Origin: Gammaproteobacteria bacterium
GTDB lineage: Bacteria > Pseudomonadota > Gammaproteobacteria > Pseudomonadales > Balneatricaceae
Assembly (NCBI GenBank): GCA_024230095.1
Contig: JAAERS010000271.1
Coordinates: 1-64,000 of the forward strand
Reading direction: 5' to 3'
DNA: 64,000 nucleotides
Positions 36,801-45,849 of the stretch are shown in pieces; within the stretch, counting starts at the first letter, position 1, and the number at the start of each line of letters is the position of its first letter. Made by a program: the position numbers and the translations under genes. A model generated the notes under the pieces. The model did not search any database. It saw nothing but the letters and a program-made list of their open reading frames with translations, and had not been told where the DNA came from.

Positions 36801-37811
36801 ATGAAACTTATGCGTCATCTTACCGGGGCCGCCTTGGCCTGCTCGCTACTAAGCAGCTCTGTTATTGCTCAAGATATGACTTTTTTCCGTATCGGCACAG
36901 GTGGTGCTGGTGGTACCTACTTCCCAATCGGCGGCATTATCGCCAATGCTATCTCCAACCCGCCAGGATCTCGTGCCTGCGACCAGGGCGGTAACTGTGG
37001 CGTACCAGGCCTGGTTGCCATGGCTCAATCTACTAACGCCTCGGCTCACAACGTTAACGCCGTTCAAAACGGTCAAATGGAAGCCGGTCTTTCCGGAGCC
37101 GCAACCTTACACTTCGCCTATCACGGCATAGGCAAATTCGAAGGCAACGCTAAACCAGACTTGCGTGTGATTGCCAACCTATATCCAGAAGACCTGCATC
37201 TGGTTATGCCAAAAAACAGGTCACTTGATGGATTAGGTAGCTTGAAAGGCAAACGTGTGGGTATTGCCCAAGCCGGATCCGGCACACAAATAGCTGTGGA
37301 AATGATCCTCGACGATCATGATGTCAACCGTGGCAACATAGATGAAGCTGAGCTCAATAATTCACAAAGTGCTGAGCGTTTGGCTGATGGTCAATTGGAC
37401 GCCTACTTCTATGCAGCGGGCACCCCCGTTGCGGCTATGATCCAGTTGGACAACACCAAGGGCATGGAGCTCTATTCATTTACCGCTGCTGAAGTAGCAC
37501 AAGCCAATAAAACAGTACCTTATTACATTCCATCCACCATTCCTGGTGGCACCTACCCGGGTGTTAGTTATGATGTCAATACGGTTGCCGTCAGTGGCAT
37601 GCTGGTCACCAACGCCAATATGGATGAAGAGCTCATCTATCAAATAACCAAAGCCATGTGGTCCAAGACAGCGCGCAAGCTGCTAGACAATGGGCATGCA
37701 AAAGGCAAGGTTATTACCCTTGCATCGGCTCTGGACGGTGTTGATGGTATTGGTGTTCCACTACACCCAGGTGCTGAGCGTTTCTACCGTGAAGCTGGTA
37801 TGCTCAAATAG
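36801..37811 (+). CDS. TAXI-family TRAP transporter solute-binding protein
   Basis: A 336-residue exported protein; residues 1-23 are a signal peptide ending in VIA. FRIGTGGAGGTYFPIGGIIANAI is the TAXI-family opening and LKGKRVGIAQAGSGTQIAVE a second hallmark. AAAGGAT seven bases before the ATG gives a strong ribosome site. TAXI proteins bind glutamate or other small acids and deliver them to a fused TRAP permease, encoded next. A strong terminator-like hairpin after this gene suggests it is expressed in excess over the permease. Confidence 0.9.
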   Translation: MKLMRHLTGAALACSLLSSSVIAQDMTFFRIGTGGAGGTYFPIGGIIANAISNPPGSRACDQGGNCGVPGLVAMAQSTNASAHNVNAVQNGQMEAGLSGAATLHFAYHGIGKFEGNAKPDLRVIANLYPEDLHLVMPKNRSLDGLGSLKGKRVGIAQAGSGTQIAVEMILDDHDVNRGNIDEAELNNSQSAERLADGQLDAYFYAAGTPVAAMIQLDNTKGMELYSFTAAEVAQANKTVPYYIPSTIPGGTYPGVSYDVNTVAVSGMLVTNANMDEELIYQITKAMWSKTARKLLDNGHAKGKVITLASALDGVDGIGVPLHPGAERFYREAGMLK

Positions 37812-37849
37812 GTTTTGTCTGTTAATTATGCGCTCACTTGAGTGCACTT

Positions 37850-37875
37850 GGGCCACCACTTTGGTGGCCCTTTTT
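37850..37875 (+). terminator. Hairpin with T-run between the TAXI binding protein and permease genes
   Basis: GGGCCACCA (37850-37858) and TGGTGGCCC (37862-37870) form a perfect 9-bp GC-rich stem with a 3-base loop, followed by TTTTT (37871-37875). This is a textbook intrinsic terminator. Since the permease lies just downstream in the same direction, it probably acts as a partial terminator that sets the ratio of binding protein to permease. Confidence 0.85.
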
Positions 37876-37922
37876 CTACCCTATCAATTGCAACCTCAAA
37901 GACAATAGACGGAATACCTGCC

Positions 37923-40157
37923 ATGCAAATAAAAACTGCGTTAGACAACAAAGCCTTGGATAAGCTGGAAAAAAAATATGATTCCGCGCTCAATCTGCGT
38001 AGCAATGGGCCTATACTGAGTCGATTTGTCTATCTGGCGGCACTGGCCTTTGCCGGCTACCATATATGGACAGCTGGCTTTGGCACGCCCGTTGATCATG
38101 TGCATATGGGTATTCACTTAACTGGCATTTTCTTCTTTATCTTCACCGGTTTTCCATTGCTGAAAACCAAGCGCAGTTTAACCTACTCATCATCCATATG
38201 GTCGCCTGGCAACGTACCTCTCTATGACTGGGCCATTATGCTACTGGCCATCTCGGCCGCACTATTTTTGTGGCTCAGCTGGCGCGGTTTCGAGCTTGCC
38301 GGCTTTAGCATGGCCGAACAAACTATGCGTCAAGGCAACCCAAGTCTTATGGATGTTATCTTGGGTTCCTTCCTTATTCTGGCAGTATTAGAAATTGCCC
38401 GCCGCACCATAGGTTTTGTATTACCTGTAATCATTTTGGTATTTGTCGCTTATGCATTGCTTGGGCCCTATATACCAGTACAAATTTTGCGCCACCCTGG
38501 TGTTGACTGGCACCAATTTGTAAACAACATGTACTTCCCATCTGAAGGTATTTTTGGTGTCACCTTGTGGGTAGTTTCCACCGTGGTATTCCATTTTGTC
38601 CTATTTGGTGTGGTAGCCCAACGTATGGGCCTAGGTCAGTTTTTTGTCGATAATGCCATGATCATAGCTGGCCGTTATACGGGGGGTCCTGCCAAGGTTT
38701 CCGTTGTTTCTTCAGCCTTTTTCGGCACCATATCCGGCTCATCCATTGCTAACACTGTTTCCACTGGTTCACTAACCATTCCAAACATGAAGCGTATGGG
38801 TTATCCAGCCCATTTTGCTGGTGGTGTAGAAGCTGCCGCTAGCGCCGGAGGTCAGATCACCCCCCCCATCATGGGGGCTGCCAGTTTCTTGATGGCCGAA
38901 TATTTAGAAGTTCCCTATACCACCATTGTTATTGCCGCTATCGTGCCAGCCCTAATGCATTACATCGGGGTCATCTCAATCGTGCATTACACGGCCAAGC
39001 GCTTGGGCCTACCAACCTACCCCAAAGATCAATTGCCTAAGTTCTTTGCAGTATGGCGTGCAGGCTGGTATACCATTATTCCATTGATCGCTCTGCTAAT
39101 TGTACTCTTTAGTGGTTATTCACCCAATATGGCGGCCTTTATCGGTTTATCCTTGTGCGTTATCGTTGGGTTCTGTGCTTTTGACAGGCCCAAGACTTTA
39201 CTTGTACCCTTTGCCCTACTCACCTTCATATTTTGGAAAGCCTCGCCCTACTCTGGAGAGGGCTACAGCCCCACCATGGCAGGCATTTTGGCAGGCTTAA
39301 CTATCCTTGGTACCCTGCATCGTAACGAACGCCAAAATTTTCGGGACCTGTTTGACAGTTTTCATGTAGGAGTTCAATATGCCTTGGCTGTAGGTGCAGC
39401 ATCTGCCGCTGTGGGTATTGTCGTGGGTGTCATTAATACCACCGGCATTGGCTTTCGACTGGGTTTCATGGTTACCGGTGGCGCTGCTGATCTGGCCAGC
39501 TGGCTGGCACCATTTTTAGATTGGACGACCATAGAGGCATTCTCCCAGAGTTCGTTACAACAATTCATTTCCTTGGTACTGATTGCCATGGCCTGCATTT
39601 TGATGGGTGCCGGCTTACCGACCACCGCTTTATACATTATGTTGGTTGCAGTAGCACAGCCAGCACTGTCAAACTTGGGAATCCCTGCTTTAGCAACACA
39701 CATGTTTGTGCTTTACTACGGCGTCATATCCGAAATAACACCCCCTGTGTGTGCCTCGGCCTATGCGGCGGCCGGCATTGCCGGAGCCAACCCCTTCCGC
39801 ACCGGTATCAGCGCCTTCACATTAGGTTTGGGCAAACTACTGGTGCCCATGGTGTTCGTGTATGCGCCAACTATGCTTATTGTCTTACCTGAACATTTTT
39901 CCTTGGACTCTTTTTTACAGGTTTCAATAACCTGCGCCATTGGCGTATTTGCCATTGCCACTTCAGTATCTGCCTACTTTATGGCTCCACTACGTCACAT
40001 TTGGCGTTTTGCAATGGCCGTTGCTGGTTTGTTACTTGTGGCCCCCAGCGTGAACTCTGATTGGCTGGCCCTGGCCATATTAATTCCAGTATTGATACAA
40101 CAACGCCTAGCGTTATCAAAGCAGAAGCAGTACCAAACGGAAGGCACGACAGCATGA
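37923..40157 (+). CDS. TRAP transporter fused permease (DctQ-DctM type, TAXI-associated)
   Basis: A 744-residue polytopic protein: an N-terminal DctQ-like part (about 40-200) and a large DctM part with TISGSSIANTVSTGSLTIP, SAGGQITPPIMGAASFLMAE and YYGVISEITPPVCASAYAAA, the fused-permease signatures of TAXI systems. The ATG at 37923 is used; an open frame before it runs through the terminator and is not credible. Its stop overlaps the start of the oxidoreductase gene (ATGA). Confidence 0.9.
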   Translation: MQIKTALDNKALDKLEKKYDSALNLRSNGPILSRFVYLAALAFAGYHIWTAGFGTPVDHVHMGIHLTGIFFFIFTGFPLLKTKRSLTYSSSIWSPGNVPLYDWAIMLLAISAALFLWLSWRGFELAGFSMAEQTMRQGNPSLMDVILGSFLILAVLEIARRTIGFVLPVIILVFVAYALLGPYIPVQILRHPGVDWHQFVNNMYFPSEGIFGVTLWVVSTVVFHFVLFGVVAQRMGLGQFFVDNAMIIAGRYTGGPAKVSVVSSAFFGTISGSSIANTVSTGSLTIPNMKRMGYPAHFAGGVEAAASAGGQITPPIMGAASFLMAEYLEVPYTTIVIAAIVPALMHYIGVISIVHYTAKRLGLPTYPKDQLPKFFAVWRAGWYTIIPLIALLIVLFSGYSPNMAAFIGLSLCVIVGFCAFDRPKTLLVPFALLTFIFWKASPYSGEGYSPTMAGILAGLTILGTLHRNERQNFRDLFDSFHVGVQYALAVGAASAAVGIVVGVINTTGIGFRLGFMVTGGAADLASWLAPFLDWTTIEAFSQSSLQQFISLVLIAMACILMGAGLPTTALYIMLVAVAQPALSNLGIPALATHMFVLYYGVISEITPPVCASAYAAAGIAGANPFRTGISAFTLGLGKLLVPMVFVYAPTMLIVLPEHFSLDSFLQVSITCAIGVFAIATSVSAYFMAPLRHIWRFAMAVAGLLLVAPSVNSDWLALAILIPVLIQQRLALSKQKQYQTEGTTA

Positions 40158-41392
40158 GCACCAATGACATCACCATTATCGGCGCTGGCATCATCGGCTT
40201 GTGCAGTGGTTTGGCCCTCCAAGAAGAAGGTTATCAAGTTACGTTACTGGACAAAGCTGAGCCCGGGCAGGGTGCATCTTATGGCAATGCCGGCATTATT
40301 TCTCCTTGGTCAATTGTCCCCCAATCTCTACCCGGGTTGTGGAAAAAAATACCAGGCTGGCTGCTTGATCCAATGGGCCCTGTAACTGTACGCCCGAGTT
40401 ATTTGCCCCAAATGGCCTACTGGGGTACGCGGTTTTTAATGAACGGCCGCACCAACAAGGTCAGACAAACAGCCAGCATCATGCATACTTTGGTGCGTGA
40501 CTGCATCCCGTCCTATCAGCAACTATTAGCAGGCACAGGTGCAGAAAACCTATTGCAAGATGCCTATTATGTGCAAGCCTACCGCCACGCCAAAGATGCT
40601 AATCTTAACGCTTTGGATTACCACATTCGCGCCGAATACGGAGCAGAGTTGGACTATATAGACGCACAAGAACTGCACCAGCTTGAACCCGCTTTAAGCA
40701 AGGATTTTAAGGCCGCCATTTTAATAAAGGGGCAAGCACGCCTAACTAGCCCTGGCAGATTAGGACTGGTATTAGCGAACAAGTTCACGCAAGCCGGAGG
40801 CCTCATAAAACAGTCTCATGTCAATGCCATTCAACCCACTCAAGGTGGTTGGCAGTATGAGGCACATGGTAAATTACATAAAACCAGCAACTTATTATTG
40901 TGCGCCGGGGCTTGGTCATCAGATTTGCTAAAAACAATAAACATCAAGGTATTAATGCAAAATGAACGCGGCTACCACATCCTTTTCCCCAACCTAGATA
41001 TGCAGCTCAATAACTCAGTGATGGATGCTGACATGAAATTTGTGGCCTCACAAATGGAAGATGGTCTGCGCATTGCTGGCACAGCCGAGTTTGATGACAA
41101 AGATGCTCCCCTCAATGAAAAACGCGCCAAAGGGCTAGCCCAGCTTTCCCAGCGCATGTTTCCGGATATCAGTCAGCAACAGATCCAACCTTGGGTGGGT
41201 GTACGCCCATCCATGCCTGATAGTCTGCCCTGCATTGGCAGTGTAAAACAACACCCAGGGCTCTATGTTGCTTTTGGACATAGCCATTATGGCATGATGA
41301 TGGCACCTAAAACAGGCCAACTAATCAGCCAGCATATAGCGGGCAAAATCTCCTCTGATTCTATGCATGACTTTAGGCTAAACCGGTTTTAA
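40154..41392 (+). CDS. FAD-dependent amino-acid oxidoreductase, DadA-like
   Basis: A 412-residue DAO-family flavoprotein. The FAD motif GAGIIG is at residues 10-15 and LLDKAEPGQGASYGNAGIISPWS is the DadA-type segment that follows it; ERGYHILFPN and WVGVRPSMPDSLPCIG come later. DadA enzymes oxidise D-amino acids to 2-oxoacids and pass electrons to the respiratory chain. The four-base overlap with the permease gene ties it to uptake of its substrate. Sarcosine-type or proline-type substrates cannot be excluded. Confidence 0.85.
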   Translation: MSTNDITIIGAGIIGLCSGLALQEEGYQVTLLDKAEPGQGASYGNAGIISPWSIVPQSLPGLWKKIPGWLLDPMGPVTVRPSYLPQMAYWGTRFLMNGRTNKVRQTASIMHTLVRDCIPSYQQLLAGTGAENLLQDAYYVQAYRHAKDANLNALDYHIRAEYGAELDYIDAQELHQLEPALSKDFKAAILIKGQARLTSPGRLGLVLANKFTQAGGLIKQSHVNAIQPTQGGWQYEAHGKLHKTSNLLLCAGAWSSDLLKTINIKVLMQNERGYHILFPNLDMQLNNSVMDADMKFVASQMEDGLRIAGTAEFDDKDAPLNEKRAKGLAQLSQRMFPDISQQQIQPWVGVRPSMPDSLPCIGSVKQHPGLYVAFGHSHYGMMMAPKTGQLISQHIAGKISSDSMHDFRLNRF

Positions 41393-41403
41393 GGATCAGC
41401 AAT

Positions 41404-42129
41404 ATGAGCAGAACCAGAGGCGGGAAAAATATTTGTGGTGTTAGCATAGGCGTGCTCTCTTTAGAGAGTTATTTCCCCAAACCGCCGGGACACATTAAAA
41501 ATCCGGCCAGCTTGCCATTTACCACCTGCTACGAAATACTCAACGGCATATCCGTACCAGAGCTGCTATACCGGCCTACGCAAGAAATGGAAGATACTAT
41601 CGTCAAGGCCGCACGCAACTTGGAATGCCAGGGTGTGAATGCCATCAGTAGCTCTTGTGGTTTTCTGGCTCGATATCAACAAATCATTGTCAACGCCGTA
41701 TCAATACCCGTATTTATTTCTAGCTTGATCCAAATTCCCTTAGCATACCAAATGACTGGACGCCCCGTAGGTGTTATCACAGCAGATTCAAACAGTTTAA
41801 CCGACAATCATCTCAACGCAGTAGGGGCAGCAACAACCCCTGTGGTTATTGCTGGCCTGCAGGACACACAAGAATTTGCTAGTGTTATATTGCGCGACGA
41901 ACGGCGCGATATGGACCTGCAGCTGGTGCAAAAAGAGGTCCATGCAAAGGTCGCCAGTCTACTTCAAAACAGCCCAGAAATTGGCGCTTTGGTTTTAGAA
42001 TGCACCGACCTGCCACCCTATGCACATCACTTACAACAACAGTTGAAGATCCCTATTTTTGACCTTACCACCTTAGCCACTATGGTTGACAGCGTTGTAC
42101 AACGCCAAGCTTATACGGGTTTCATTTAA
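41404..42129 (+). CDS. Asp/Glu/hydantoin-racemase-like protein
   Basis: A 241-residue protein of the Asp/Glu racemase superfamily. Two Cys suited to the two-base racemase mechanism are present: Cys85 in AISSSCGFLAR and Cys200 in ALVLECTDLPP. ITADSNSLTDNHL resembles the phosphate-loop-like segment of the fold. Eleven bases after the DadA-like gene, it closes the operon. A racemase would supply the D-form to the oxidase. Maleate isomerase and arylmalonate decarboxylase share the fold, so the reaction is open. Confidence 0.72.
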   Translation: MSRTRGGKNICGVSIGVLSLESYFPKPPGHIKNPASLPFTTCYEILNGISVPELLYRPTQEMEDTIVKAARNLECQGVNAISSSCGFLARYQQIIVNAVSIPVFISSLIQIPLAYQMTGRPVGVITADSNSLTDNHLNAVGAATTPVVIAGLQDTQEFASVILRDERRDMDLQLVQKEVHAKVASLLQNSPEIGALVLECTDLPPYAHHLQQQLKIPIFDLTTLATMVDSVVQRQAYTGFI

Positions 42130-42199
42130 TATAACCACAACAACAATAACAAGAAGGTTACCTGTGTTAGGTAGTTTGCACCGCTCAAGCTTGTGCTAG

Positions 42200-43393
42200 T
42201 TAGGCCTTTAAACTGCGTAAAATATCATAACAAGCACCCACGTTATGATAATCACATTTAGCGCCAGGCAAGGCAATCCATTGATCTACAGCTTGATTTT
42301 GGCGATTCAACAAGCGATACCAAATATGCTCATTGGGCACTACAAAATGCGTTTCTATATAGTTCGCTAACTCGGCGAAAGGCGCTTGGTATGCCTGATT
42401 ATCTAGGTATTTCATAAGCCAAGCCATGGCCGCTAAAGTTTCTGCCTGCACCCAGAAATACTTATGTTCATCACACACTTGACCATCCGGATCAAAGCCA
42501 TACAACAGACCATTATGATGATTATCCCAACTGTGCTTTAGGGCTGAATCCATTAATTCCTGGGCACGTTGTAACAACCAAGGCTGGGGGCTATGGCGGT
42601 AAAGGATTAGCAATAACTTGGTCCATTCTGTAAAGTGGCCAGCTTGATAACCCCAAGGCTTATATAAATTTTGCGGATCGTCTTTGTTGTAATCCCAGTC
42701 AATCTGCCATTTATCGGTATAGTGTTCCCACAGTAAACCCTTGGTGGTTTGAGTATTACGCACCACAATATTGTGAGCCAGTAGTTGGGCACGCTGTAGG
42801 TATTTATTATCCCCTGTAGCTTCATAAGCGGCCAGCATGGCTTCACAGGCATGCATATTGGCATTTTGACCTCGGTAGCCATGCAAAGTTTGCAGGTCGA
42901 CCGACAACTGATCGGCGTAAAGACCATACTGTGGTTGCCAAAAATACCGATTCATCAGTACAAACGTTTGTTCTAGCAAAGGGCCGGCTGCACTGATTCC
43001 AGCCTGCAAAGCATTGGCATAAGCCAGCATTAAAAAACCATAACCATAACAGTATTGATCACTATCTTGTGCCTTTCCGTCTTGCAATAACCAATGGTAA
43101 CCCTGACCGTCAGGCCAGCGGTGATGCTGGGCTATAAAGTCCAACCCATGGCGCACAGTGGCGGCGTATTCAGGCTTGTTAAATAGCAACATACCACGCG
43201 CAAAGTTGACCACAATACGCGCACTGCTCACCAAATGATGTACGTCATCTTGACCGGGCTCACCCTGCACATTAAGTTGCTGATAAAAACCACCCGTATC
43301 ACGGATAGCATGTCGGTGATAAAAGCCCAAAACACCGTCTATTTGGGTTAATAGGTGGCTTGGCCTAAGCCAAGCATTTTGTTGTTGCAACAT
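42200..43393 (-). CDS. AGE-family epimerase/isomerase (mannose isomerase or N-acylglucosamine 2-epimerase type)
   Basis: A 397-residue (alpha/alpha)6-barrel protein. The opening GFYHRHAIRDTGGFYQQLN, RIVVNFARG with the conserved Arg, HWLLQDGKAQDSDQYCYGYGF, and the late KYFWVQAETLAAMAWL and HNVGACYDILRSL match the acylglucosamine 2-epimerase superfamily. These isomerise aldoses and ketoses in the cytoplasm. It is divergent from a sulfatase gene across 218 bases, so it could handle a sugar released from a sulfated compound; specificity is not visible. Confidence 0.82.
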   Translation of the reverse strand: MLQQQNAWLRPSHLLTQIDGVLGFYHRHAIRDTGGFYQQLNVQGEPGQDDVHHLVSSARIVVNFARGMLLFNKPEYAATVRHGLDFIAQHHRWPDGQGYHWLLQDGKAQDSDQYCYGYGFLMLAYANALQAGISAAGPLLEQTFVLMNRYFWQPQYGLYADQLSVDLQTLHGYRGQNANMHACEAMLAAYEATGDNKYLQRAQLLAHNIVVRNTQTTKGLLWEHYTDKWQIDWDYNKDDPQNLYKPWGYQAGHFTEWTKLLLILYRHSPQPWLLQRAQELMDSALKHSWDNHHNGLLYGFDPDGQVCDEHKYFWVQAETLAAMAWLMKYLDNQAYQAPFAELANYIETHFVVPNEHIWYRLLNRQNQAVDQWIALPGAKCDYHNVGACYDILRSLKA

Positions 43394-43611
43394 GGTTGGT
43401 GTATCCCGAGTATCAAAAAAACTGGCTTAAAGTGTCCCACACATGTATAGGAATTTTGCCCAGAGCCCCTAGGGCAAGGACCCCATTACCTTCATATTAA
43501 CGTAATTTGGCAACAAAGTGGTTTGGCTGGAAAGGCTACCTCTGCTATTTGCAGAATCTAACGAAGGTGCTAATCTGCCTGGTACCCTATGCACTAGTAT
43601 TAAAATAATCT

Positions 43612-45162
43612 ATGAGCCAACAACCTCACTTTGTTATCTTTATCACCGACCAGCAACGAGCCGACTGGCTAGGTTGCTATGGCCATCCGGTGGTGAAAAC
43701 ACCTCATATTGACAGCATTGCCCAACAAGGCACACGCTTTGACAACTTTCACGTGGCCAACCCCGTCTGCATGCCCAACCGTGCTTCTCTACTCACGGGA
43801 CGCTATCCCAGCGTACACGGCTTGCGCCACAACGGTTGCTTACTGCCTGAACGGGCCCGAACTTTTGTAGAGCAACTAGCCGAACATGGATACAAGACCG
43901 CCGCGATCGGCAAAAGCCACCTGCAACCATTTACCGGCCTCAAACCTTTGTACGGTATGCCCAAGGCTGGTGAAGCCTGGCGCCAAGACACCAAGGACTA
44001 CACCTTGGAAGAGCCACCCCATTATGAAACCGATGATCATTATGACTTCCCCACACCCTATTATGGTTACCAACATGTAGACATGGTGACCGGTCATGGC
44101 ACGCAGTGCGGCGGCCATTATGCACAATGGTTAAAAGCACAACGCAGCGACTGGCAGCAACTGCTCGACCCAGCCAATCAAATACCCCACAACTATACCT
44201 GCCCCCAAGCCGAACGCACTCAGGTGCCTACCGAACTCTATCCCACCAGCTATGTTGCCATGCGCGCCACACAATATTTGCAGGAAAACCTGAGCAGCCA
44301 ACAACCCACCTTTACCTTTATCAGTTTTCCAGACCCTCACCATCCATGGAATCCTCCGGGTAAATATTGGGACATGTACCAGCCTGAGCAATTTGATGTA
44401 GCCGTGCATTTTGAGGACCATCACAATCCGCCTCAACACTTGCGCTCCAAGCGCCAAGACTACGAAGATGGCAGCCAGATCACACACCGCCAACAGTCGT
44501 TTATGGCCAAAGATCAGCACATTAAAGAGGCCATGGCGCTCACTGCTGGCATGATCACCATGATTGATGATGCCGTTGGTAATATCTTGGCCACCATCAA
44601 GCAATCAGATCAAGCTGACAACACCGTAATTTGCTTTACATCCGACCACGGTGACTATCTAGGCGATTTCAACTTATTGTTAAAGGGTGGTTGGCTACGC
44701 GAGTCTATATGTCGTGTACCCTTTATTTGGGCTGATCCAACTAAGCAACAAGCGCCCCATTCGAACACCCTTGCTGGTACCATCGACATCGCTGCCACAG
44801 TCTTAGCGCGGGCCGGCATTGAACCCTTCAATGGTAATCAAGGCATTAGCCTACTGCCGGCGCTCAACCAAGACCTGGCCTTGCGCCAAGCACTGTTGAT
44901 AGAGGAAAACGACCCCGTACCGCGCTATGGTCTGCCCACGGCGGCACGGGTGCGCCAAGTGCTCAAAGATAACTGGTCGTTGACCATCATCATGGGACAA
45001 GACGAAGGCGAACTCTACAACCGCCAAACCGACCCCCATGAGTGCCACAACCTCTGGCATCACCCTAGCCACCAAACTAAAAAAATGGAACTATTACTGG
45101 CCTTGACCCACCTGCTCACGGCACAAATGGATGAAAGTCCCAAGGCAAACCGTTATGCTTGA
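43612..45162 (+). CDS. Sulfatase with CMPNR active-site motif
   Basis: A 516-residue alkaline-phosphatase-superfamily enzyme. The nucleophile motif is Cys53-Met-Pro-Asn-Arg57 followed by ASLLTGRYPS; Cys53 should become formylglycine, but the fourth position, usually Ser or Ala, is Asn. The first metal site has TDQQRADWLG (Asp13, Gln14 in place of the usual second Asp). Further metal ligands lie in FTSDHGDYLGDFNLLLKGG. No signal peptide is present, so it is probably cytoplasmic. It hydrolyses a sulfate ester (or phosphonate ester in some relatives). Confidence 0.85.
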   Translation: MSQQPHFVIFITDQQRADWLGCYGHPVVKTPHIDSIAQQGTRFDNFHVANPVCMPNRASLLTGRYPSVHGLRHNGCLLPERARTFVEQLAEHGYKTAAIGKSHLQPFTGLKPLYGMPKAGEAWRQDTKDYTLEEPPHYETDDHYDFPTPYYGYQHVDMVTGHGTQCGGHYAQWLKAQRSDWQQLLDPANQIPHNYTCPQAERTQVPTELYPTSYVAMRATQYLQENLSSQQPTFTFISFPDPHHPWNPPGKYWDMYQPEQFDVAVHFEDHHNPPQHLRSKRQDYEDGSQITHRQQSFMAKDQHIKEAMALTAGMITMIDDAVGNILATIKQSDQADNTVICFTSDHGDYLGDFNLLLKGGWLRESICRVPFIWADPTKQQAPHSNTLAGTIDIAATVLARAGIEPFNGNQGISLLPALNQDLALRQALLIEENDPVPRYGLPTAARVRQVLKDNWSLTIIMGQDEGELYNRQTDPHECHNLWHHPSHQTKKMELLLALTHLLTAQMDESPKANRYA

Positions 45163-45220
45163 TATGTTCACTTGCAAAGCCACAGTCAAGACCTCCCCAA
45201 CAAATCATGAGAAATACCCT

Positions 45221-45616
45221 ATGCGATGTCAGCTAGTTAGCGTGACCTGTGCTGCGATACTGGCTAGCACCGCCCCTAATGCCAGCGAGCGTAGTTTGAC
45301 GCAAGAGCTAGACTACTTACACAGCACCCTGCAACCCATGCTACCCATGACCATTGATGACACCACGCAACTGATTGCCACCAACTTGACTGACACCACT
45401 TTCAGCCGCACCTTTCACCTTGCCGTGCCACTAGGCACCTTTTCTGCGGAGGACTTTAACCAATCAATGCAGCCAGCACTCATCAATTACGTCTGCCACA
45501 CAGACAACCAGAAACGCCTGCTCGCCCTCGGCGGCAGCCATCGTTTTGTATATCTAGCCCTGGCCAAGGAAACCATTGCCGATATCAGCATTAACCTTGG
45601 CGACTGCCTCCCATAG
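45221..45616 (+). CDS. Small exported protein of unknown function
   Basis: A 131-residue protein starting at the ATG at 45221, nine bases after GAG; a longer open frame begins 30 codons earlier, overlapping the sulfatase gene. The N-terminus (MRCQLVSVTCAAILASTAPNAS) looks like a signal peptide. The mature part has two Cys (NYVCHTD and LGDCLP) and no motif known to me. It may be co-transcribed with the sulfatase, 58 bases upstream. Confidence 0.55.
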   Translation: MRCQLVSVTCAAILASTAPNASERSLTQELDYLHSTLQPMLPMTIDDTTQLIATNLTDTTFSRTFHLAVPLGTFSAEDFNQSMQPALINYVCHTDNQKRLLALGGSHRFVYLALAKETIADISINLGDCLP

Positions 45617-45709
45617 TGCCCACTTTGCTAACCCACCCCAAACACACTGTTCAATATGGGCAACACCCTAGCTACCCATCGAAATTGAATCATAGGTTAT
45701 GCCCTACAA

Positions 45710-45737
45710 GCTCACGTCCAAAATGTGAGCATTTTGG
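45710..45737. repeat. Two interlocking inverted repeats
   Basis: GCTCAC (45710-45715) pairs with GTGAGC (45725-45730), and CCAAAAT (45718-45724) pairs with ATTTTGG (45731-45737). Each hairpin uses part of the other's loop, so they exclude each other in RNA. The element lies in the 233-base gap (45617-45849) between the small exported-protein gene and the VOC gene; nothing else is recognisable there. Confidence 0.55.
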
Positions 45738-45849
45738 CTTTCGGTTTATACAAATGACCGTTAATAAAAAGGCTGGCAATACAGCTAGAATTGACACGAA
45801 ACGGTATGACCAAGGATGATGTATCGAAAAACCGTGTCGGGTGTTAATA

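Noticed and set aside
37842-37922. Upstream extension of the TRAP permease reading frame
   Set aside because: It would be translated through the 37850-37875 terminator and has no ribosome site; the ATG at 37923 gives the expected N-terminus.
43456-43477. TTGCCC/GGGCAA inverted repeat as terminator or operator
   Set aside because: It lies in the divergent epimerase-sulfatase gap without T-run or nearby regulator; too weak to annotate as a site.
45710-45737. H-type RNA pseudoknot
   Set aside because: The arm order fits, but the connecting loops are two, zero and zero bases, too short to cross stems of 6 and 7 bp; alternative hairpins or DNA sites are more realistic.
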